Below, one piece after another: positions 6,149 through 10,769 of a stretch of DNA of 10,769 bases (the stretch's first letter is position 1; every line of letters begins with the position of its first letter). The stretch is from Thermoguttaceae bacterium (lineage in GTDB: Bacteria; Planctomycetota; Planctomycetia; Pirellulales; Thermoguttaceae), in contig JAQVID010000052.1 in NCBI GenBank assembly GCA_028695865.1, forward strand, positions 1 to 10,769. The letters are read 5' to 3'. Under the pieces are notes generated by a model that saw nothing but the letters and a program-made list of their open reading frames with translations, was not told the DNA's origin and ran no database searches. The position numbers and the translations under genes are program-made.

Positions 6149-6802
6149 TCAATAGGGGCTGACGCTCTTGCGCCGTTTCTTATTGTAATGAACAGGACGG
6201 AAATCGAAATCAGGTCGGTCGTACTGTTCCTCGGTAATACTCCATCGGGCGACCAATTCAATGATCCGGTACAGTCCATTGCCTTTCATGAAAGCGTATA
6301 CCGTAATGCCGTTATCGACGCCGACGAACAAAAGAGTGTCGTCTGTCGATTTTTTGACCGGGCCCAATTGTTTTTTCATGGTGTTCCGAAATTCGTTAAT
6401 GTCGTCGGCAGTCGGTTCGCTATACATCACTTCGATGTCCGTACACAAGTCGTCTTTAAACGCAAGTCCCTGGGCAAGATACCAGCGATATTTGGGTTCG
6501 ACGTACAAAATCACCACCCCTTCCGGGTCCTTGTTTTCTTCGATAACACGGAATCTTTTCCGAATACTCGCGATGTTTTCTCCGAGTCGGACTCCGGCAT
6601 ACAGTTTCGATGTCGTCCTGGTCTTTTCTTCAGACTTGGAATCTTTATGGGCGGCAGGTTCGTCTTTGGCTTCTATATCCGGAATAGCGTCGAGTACCTC
6701 GTCCGAGGCGTACAAAGTCGCGACCACGTTCACGCTGATCCCCAACACAAACCAGACAATCAACTTTAAAGCAATAAAGAATAACGGAACATTTCTCATC
6801 AT
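6149..6802 (-). CDS. Membrane-anchored protein of unknown function
   Basis: A 217-residue protein not recognised as any named family. Residues 5-31 form one hydrophobic segment (membrane anchor or uncleaved signal), followed by a charged Lys/Glu/Ser/Asp-rich linker (about 33-64) and a globular domain from about residue 65 (SKLYAGVRLGENIASIRKRF) to about 190. The tail is polar and ends KKRRKSVSPY. The domain probably lies outside the cytoplasm. The pattern GVRLG, I..IRKRF, with alternating strands recalls small periplasmic domains, but no function is proposed. The ATG at 6802 is 2 nt after the stop of the cyclase-like gene upstream, with GGAG ending 7 nt before it inside that gene. The two are therefore almost certainly co-transcribed and translationally coupled. 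A second ATG at 6799 is possible. Confidence 0.82.
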   Translation of the reverse strand: MMRNVPLFFIALKLIVWFVLGISVNVVATLYASDEVLDAIPDIEAKDEPAAHKDSKSEEKTRTTSKLYAGVRLGENIASIRKRFRVIEENKDPEGVVILYVEPKYRWYLAQGLAFKDDLCTDIEVMYSEPTADDINEFRNTMKKQLGPVKKSTDDTLLFVGVDNGITVYAFMKGNGLYRIIELVARWSITEEQYDRPDFDFRPVHYNKKRRKSVSPY

Positions 6803-6804
6803 GT

Positions 6805-8889
6805 TTAATCTCCGGATATGACTGCGGGCGGCGTGGCAGATTCCAATTTCTCTTGCTCTTGAGCAAGTGCTCCGAGCGAAAAAATCAAAGGATACAACTC
6901 CTCATAATACCAAAGTTTCGTAAAGTAAAAACCAACAGGCGAAGGCGTGAGAAATTCTTTTTGCTCAACCATCCGTTTGAGGCAATCAAGACCTTGCCGG
7001 CATGCCCGATCGTGATTCGCGGTCCAAAAAGAATGTTCTTTACACACGCGACGACAAACAAAAAGCGATTCCAGAACAACGCCGGTTTCCTCCATGGATG
7101 ATACAACTTTGCCGCCGTTTGCCGCAGGGGAATTGCAATGTGGTGGACCATCGGCCACGCAATCAGGACGCTCAACTTTCGCAATGGACGACTCTGACCC
7201 GCCGGCGATGGACGCGTCGAGTTGCTTGTAACCCCAACCTCCGTCCGCGTTTTGATTGTCCATGATCCATCGCGTTGCCCTGGCGATTGCGTCGTCCACC
7301 CAATCCAATTGTCTTGTGCTCATCAGTATTTCGTTCCGATCCGCTGGAGGATGATCAACGAACCTGATCAGGTCGCATAACGCGCGAAGCGTCTTGCCTG
7401 TTCCGTAAAGGGGATTCTCTTCCGGAGTCAAATACTGATTCCCAAACCACAGGGGAAACCAGCACCCTTTTCGGGATTTCAATGGCTCGACGGACTCGTC
7501 ATTCGAATCGTCTTTGCTCTGCTTGCGCAAAATAAATTTAATCGCATGAAACGCCGAAGCTCTCATTCGTTTTCGAAGTGAACCGGACCGGGAAAAAGGT
7601 TCCAATTGGAGACAGGCCTGAAACGCTCGCAACACGTGTGCCGTCAGATCAACACTGCTGCGATCAAACGGCATGGTTCCCCAGCCGCGACAAAACGTTG
7701 GAAAACCGCCGTCGGAATTTTGCAGTTTCAACAACCATTCGATCCCGGGAAAGAGTGCTTCCAGAACAAGCTTTTTGCGATGAAGCGGAACAGTATCATA
7801 AATTCTCGCCAAAGCAATCAGAGCACCGGGCGTATCGTCGGCGTCGGGTACACCGCCGGACAAATTGGTCCAGGACCAACCGCCGGGCATGGCCCCGGTA
7901 AACGGGTGCCGAAAACGGTGCTGACACGTCAGGAGCCAATCGACAAGCTCTTCATCGGCAATCGCGTGAATGTCTTCGACGCGAATCGCGTTCAAACTGA
8001 GTGTCGTTAACCAGCAAGCCAGATTGGTATCGATTGGAACAGAGCCGTCGTTCCGTCGGGAGGCCAGAAGAAAATCGATTGCCGACTCCGCGACCGGGTG
8101 CGCCAATTGACCTGACGCGGCCAGACTCATCAGAACGAAAGCCGTTAAAGGAGCCGCTTCAAGGAAACCGCCGCTTTCCGGCTGCATGGCTTGAAGAACG
8201 CGAAGCGTCTTTTTAACGCACGCTTTTCGAATCCAACGTGTTATGGGATTTCGCGGCGGCGACATGCGAAACCGGAGTTGACCAATCGCGACCAGCGCCG
8301 GAATGGCGTAACTGACGACCGGAAGACGCAGAAAGCGGAACAGCGACTGCGGAAACGCGGCCAATTCGAACGGGAGCGCCGCAACGAGAGACCACGGAAC
8401 AAGTCCGGCCAGCGCCGCGTTGGACAAGATCGGAATCACAAACGTTTTGTCTTTGCCATACCGGGCACGTATGCCGGCCACACCTCCACAGGCGTCCAGA
8501 TAATCGTCTGCGAGTCGAATCACCTCGTCAAAGCTTCCGACGGGAAACGCGGAGAGTGCCAATTGTTCCGTTAAAATCAAAGCCGACTTAACAAGCATGG
8601 CCGTCGACGGATTCGAAAAACTTCGGTCGGTATCGCCCCAACCGCCGTCCCTGTTTTGATGTTTTACGAGCCAATCGACAGCGGCGACAATCGCGATTCG
8701 CAATTCGTTTCGGCAGGTGTCCACAAAGCCCGCGTTTCCTTCAGCTTCATGGAGCAGAACCTCGGCAAAGGCGCTCACCATCGTTGCTGTGGAAAGGGCT
8801 GACGCCGAAAGTATTCCGGTCCAATGGTCTTGATCACCGCGCCGGCGAACAAGTTCGTCAAGCACGATCTGATAATGATCCTGGGTCAT
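6805..8889 (-). CDS. Squalene-hopene-cyclase-like protein (class II terpene cyclase fold)
   Basis: A 694-residue protein with the alpha-barrel repeats of the squalene cyclase/prenyltransferase superfamily. QW-type motifs are at 78-85 (QNRDGGWG), 235-241 (MQPESGG), 390-396 (QNSDGGF), 475-483 (GCWFPLWFG, like GSWFGRWG of squalene-hopene cyclases) and 546-553 (QNADGGWG). DADDT at 349-353 matches the catalytic DxDDT that protonates squalene in class II cyclases, preceded by a Gly/Trp-rich stretch. The C-terminal GFYFTKLWYYEELYPL matches the cyclase region before the final helices. Length is near that of bacterial squalene-hopene cyclases (roughly 630-650), but context around DxDDT (DADDTPGALIAL rather than DDTA) marks a divergent group seen in planctomycetes. 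Real activity on squalene or another polyprenoid is inferred. The ATG at 8889 has no clear ribosome binding site. A consensus-like promoter lies upstream at 9035-9007. Confidence 0.85.
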   Translation of the reverse strand: MTQDHYQIVLDELVRRRGDQDHWTGILSASALSTATMVSAFAEVLLHEAEGNAGFVDTCRNELRIAIVAAVDWLVKHQNRDGGWGDTDRSFSNPSTAMLVKSALILTEQLALSAFPVGSFDEVIRLADDYLDACGGVAGIRARYGKDKTFVIPILSNAALAGLVPWSLVAALPFELAAFPQSLFRFLRLPVVSYAIPALVAIGQLRFRMSPPRNPITRWIRKACVKKTLRVLQAMQPESGGFLEAAPLTAFVLMSLAASGQLAHPVAESAIDFLLASRRNDGSVPIDTNLACWLTTLSLNAIRVEDIHAIADEELVDWLLTCQHRFRHPFTGAMPGGWSWTNLSGGVPDADDTPGALIALARIYDTVPLHRKKLVLEALFPGIEWLLKLQNSDGGFPTFCRGWGTMPFDRSSVDLTAHVLRAFQACLQLEPFSRSGSLRKRMRASAFHAIKFILRKQSKDDSNDESVEPLKSRKGCWFPLWFGNQYLTPEENPLYGTGKTLRALCDLIRFVDHPPADRNEILMSTRQLDWVDDAIARATRWIMDNQNADGGWGYKQLDASIAGGSESSIAKVERPDCVADGPPHCNSPAANGGKVVSSMEETGVVLESLFVCRRVCKEHSFWTANHDRACRQGLDCLKRMVEQKEFLTPSPVGFYFTKLWYYEELYPLIFSLGALAQEQEKLESATPPAVISGD

Positions 8890-8954
8890 GACATAACTTA
8901 ATCTGCTCGTTTGTTTTTCATAAAAATATGTTGGCGGGAGAAGAACAATTTTTG

Positions 8955-8971
8955 CGTTTTACCGCAAAACG
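8955..8971. other. Hairpin in the leader of the cyclase-like gene
   Basis: CGTTTT (8955-8960) and AAAACG (8966-8971) pair around ACCGC. On the minus strand this lies in the presumed 5' leader, between the promoter and the ATG at 8889, and is followed by CAAAAATTG. The T run needed for an attenuator is not there; a role is possible but weakly supported. Confidence 0.25.
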
Positions 8972-9006
8972 ACTGAAAAAAGGTCTTTTCCCAACCTGAT
9001 GTTCCC

Positions 9007-9035
9007 ATTATAATAAGAGTGGTCAATGGGGTCAA
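9007..9035 (-). promoter_or_regulatory. Sigma-70-like promoter for the cyclase-like operon
   Basis: On the minus strand TTGACC (9035-9030), a 17-bp spacer and TATAAT (9012-9007) form a near-perfect housekeeping promoter, with one mismatch in the -35 box. Transcription would start near 9000, giving a leader of about 110 nt. A second TTGACC (9026-9021) sits inside the spacer at unsuitable spacing. Confidence 0.6.
9009..9014 (+). promoter_or_regulatory. -10 box for the flippase gene, overlapping the divergent promoter
   Basis: TATAAT on the plus strand overlaps the minus-strand TATAAT by 4 bp. No good -35 is visible 16-18 bp upstream. Transcription would start near 9021, about 28 nt before the chosen start codon. 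Because the two -10 boxes overlap, polymerase could occupy only one direction at a time. Confidence 0.35.
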
Positions 9036-9048
9036 GCAAGACAAGCGG

Positions 9049-10584
9049 ATGAATATGGAAAAAACACTCGAAAACCGGAACCAAATGAAAAAATTCTTTA
9101 CCGCTTCGGTTTTGAATGCAATCAACATTTTTCTTGCCGTCATTCTTGCCCTGGTTCTCTCGCCGTACATTCTAAGGGCGACCGGCGACCGCCTTTACGG
9201 AATTTTTGTGCTCATCAGTTCCTTCACCGGTTGGTTTGCTCTTTTGGACCTGGGAATTGGTCTTTCGGTCAGTCGGTTTATTACATTATATCACACACGG
9301 GGCAATTCCGAAAAATGTAATCAAGTCGCGTCGTCGGCCTTTTACCTTTTTATACTGATGGGATTGATCTGCTTCGTTCTTTCGTGTTTGACGATCGTGG
9401 GAACCTGGTACTTTCAGCCCGACATGAAAGATCGTGAAATCTTCAGTTGGGTGCTCTTTTTTTTCGGTCTGGCCTTTTTGGTGAACTTTCCGACTAATGT
9501 CTGTGAAGGGATCATTTGCGGATTTCTGCGTCATGATATCAATGCCGCCCGTTTGATCCTCTTTCGTTTAAGCGGAGCGGTCGCGACTTTTTTGGCGATC
9601 TGGCTCGGGGGAAAAGTCATTGCGCTGTCGGTTGTCAATCTGATCGTCAATACGGTCAATTTTGCGGTCGTGTTTTACCTTGCGCGTCGTGTTTTTCCCG
9701 ACTTTATGCCCTCCGTCCGCAACTTGTCGCGAAATCTTATTGGTGAAATGTTTCGATTCGGCATACCTGTTTTTTATTCCCAATTGGGTGAGACCATTTT
9801 AAGCCGTTCCGGGATGCTGATCATTTCCACGATGATCTCGATTGACGCCGGCACTCCCTACAGTCTGGTCATTGTCTCGCTGGCCGGATATGCGCCCACT
9901 TTGTATAATGCCGTGACCGATTGGCAAACCAACTGGTTCACGCAACTGAACGAAAAAGGAGACGACGTTCCGTTCGACCGTGCCCGGCGGACTGCGTATA
10001 AAGTCTCGGTTTACTTGACCGCCTTTGTTGCTTTCGGTTACATCTTTTGGGGACAGCCGTTTATTACGCGATGGATTGGCGACAAGTATCTGGATGTTTA
10101 TCCCGCTCTTTGTTTTAGCGCCATTGGATTCTGGTTGACCTACGGAGAAAGCCGAACGAATTGGCGATTACTGCTCGCCACAGCCCATCATGCCGTCTTT
10201 TCGAAACTGGTCTTGATTCATGCCCTGCTGGCTGTCGCGATTGGAATGATCTTGGTGTATTTCGGCTGGGGAGCAACCGGGGTTGTACTGGGAAACGTCA
10301 TTCCCGGGCTCGTGATTTACAATGTGATCGCCGCCGTTTACACCTGTCACGTCACGGGTCAGTCGGTTTGCGGCTATTATGCCCGAATCGGATTTTCGCA
10401 GGGCATCGCCTGTCTTTGTCTTGTTCCTGCCTGGTGTTTCTCGCAATACGCGACCGCTTCGTACATCCGGCTGTTTGCCGTTGGCGGTCTGAGTCTGGCG
10501 ACGTATACCGCGCTCATTTTCCTTTTTGGCCTGAAAAAGGAAGAACGGGCAGGTTTGCGCAGTAGGAAACGAAACGCCGCGTAA
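9049..10584 (+). CDS. Wzx-like polysaccharide/lipid-linked oligosaccharide flippase
   Basis: An integral membrane protein of 511 residues with about 12-14 hydrophobic segments, of the polysaccharide transporter (MATE/MVF-like) superfamily. Such proteins move undecaprenyl-linked oligosaccharides or related lipids across the inner membrane. The N-terminus is typical: a short charged lead, NAINIFLAVILALVLSPYILRATG, then LYGIFVLISSFTGWFALLDLGIG, the family's first two helices with the glycine-rich turn and LDLG motif. The C-terminal tail is basic (LRSRKRNAA). The start is uncertain. An in-frame GTG at 9019 would lie at the presumed transcription start; ATGs at 9049, 9055 and 9085 are all possible, and 9049 is used because AAGCGG lies just before it. 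No glycosyltransferase or polymerase gene is adjacent, so the substrate cannot be inferred. The stop codon lies within a short tandem repeat. Confidence 0.85.
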   Translation: MNMEKTLENRNQMKKFFTASVLNAINIFLAVILALVLSPYILRATGDRLYGIFVLISSFTGWFALLDLGIGLSVSRFITLYHTRGNSEKCNQVASSAFYLFILMGLICFVLSCLTIVGTWYFQPDMKDREIFSWVLFFFGLAFLVNFPTNVCEGIICGFLRHDINAARLILFRLSGAVATFLAIWLGGKVIALSVVNLIVNTVNFAVVFYLARRVFPDFMPSVRNLSRNLIGEMFRFGIPVFYSQLGETILSRSGMLIISTMISIDAGTPYSLVIVSLAGYAPTLYNAVTDWQTNWFTQLNEKGDDVPFDRARRTAYKVSVYLTAFVAFGYIFWGQPFITRWIGDKYLDVYPALCFSAIGFWLTYGESRTNWRLLLATAHHAVFSKLVLIHALLAVAIGMILVYFGWGATGVVLGNVIPGLVIYNVIAAVYTCHVTGQSVCGYYARIGFSQGIACLCLVPAWCFSQYATASYIRLFAVGGLSLATYTALIFLFGLKKEERAGLRSRKRNAA

Positions 10585-10637
10585 CGTCTCCCACGCAATG
10601 CCTCCCGCGTAACATCTCCCACGCAATGTCTCCCGCT
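10578..10637. repeat. 14/28-bp tandem repeat overlapping the flippase stop codon
   Basis: Two 28-bp copies (10578-10605, 10606-10633), each made of two similar 14-bp halves centred on CTCCC, differ at only a few positions; a partial copy follows. The reverse complement reads GCGGGAGACATTGC / GTGGGAGATGTTAC, close to the 16-bp unit at 5813 (GCGGGAAACGACATAC) without two bases. The TAA stop of the flippase (10582-10584) is inside the first copy, so its last residues may come from repeat DNA. Confidence 0.75.
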
Positions 10638-10642
10638 GGCGT

Positions 10643-10700
10643 GCTGCCGAACTTTTTCTTTGATTGTTTCGCTTGCCGTTTTTCGAAAACAGGGAGCTTG
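10643..10700. repeat. Dispersed flank repeat, copy 2
   Basis: The segment repeats the block order of 5701-5765: GCTGCCGAAC, a T run, CTTTGATTG (10658-10666), CGCTTGCCGT (10670-10679), AAAA, GGG, CTT. It lacks about 6 bp between GATTG and CGCTTG found in copy 1. It follows the tandem array here, whereas copy 1 precedes its array. From 10701 to the end no gene, terminator or further repeat can be supported. Confidence 0.5.
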
Positions 10701-10769
10701 GCGTCGTGTTCCTTGCGGTACTCCCCAAGTCGGCAAAATCCGTTTGGTCAGGGCATCCTATACACTTGC

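Noticed and set aside
5659..6279. 206-residue open frame on the minus strand across the minisatellite, plus similar frames on the plus strand
   Set aside because: All are open only because the 16-bp unit lacks stop codons; the protein is pure repeat and overlaps the better-supported gene at 6149-6802.
8898..8921. Seven-codon frame (MKNKRAD) in the leader of the cyclase-like gene
   Set aside because: No ribosome binding site and no regulatory codon pattern; most likely chance.
10377..10736. Minus-strand frames opposite the flippase end and repeat (also 10168-10728)
   Set aside because: They are antisense to a clear membrane protein and then cross tandem repeat DNA; no domain or start signal supports them.

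Overview
The window looks like chromosome from a planctomycete of moderate GC, about half by eye. The evidence is protein families, not a phylogenetic marker: two Tat-exported Gfo/Idh/MocA oxidoreductases of the type expanded in Planctomycetes, a Tat-exported ThuA-like protein, a squalene-cyclase-like protein with a DxDDT motif, and a secreted Pro/Ser-rich protein ending in a sequence like the start of the DUF11 repeats of planctomycete envelope proteins. There is no rRNA, tRNA, transposase or phage gene.

Layout. 1-870 (-): 5' part of a secreted protein gene that runs off the left edge. 871-1247: divergent intergenic region with a palindrome, a terminator-like inverted repeat and an extended -10 promoter. 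1248-2750 and 2879-4348 (+): two closely related Gfo/Idh/MocA paralogues, each followed by a terminator-like hairpin. 4349-4756: hairpins and a short 15-bp tandem repeat. 4757-5668 (+): ThuA-like protein. 5669-6148: non-coding, with a hairpin and a ten-copy 16-bp minisatellite. 6149-6802 and 6805-8889 (-): a two-gene operon, read from the right, of a squalene-cyclase-like protein followed by a membrane-anchored protein of unknown function. 8890-9048: compact divergent promoter region. 9049-10584 (+): Wzx-like flippase. 10578-10769: a second minisatellite and a diverged copy of the flank of the first.

How the genes may work together. The two oxidoreductases and the ThuA-like protein all carry twin-arginine signals. 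They probably act folded in the periplasm on a sugar or glycan-derived substrate, by analogy with the ThuA/ThuB pair of keto-disaccharide metabolism; the substrate is unknown. The cyclase-like gene and the flippase share a promoter region and may both concern envelope lipid or glycan, but only position supports this.

The most unusual signal is not a gene. It is a set of related short-period tandem repeats (15, 16 and 14/28 bp) in or next to intergenic regions, two of them beside copies of the same flanking sequence. This suggests a dispersed composite repeat family in the genome.
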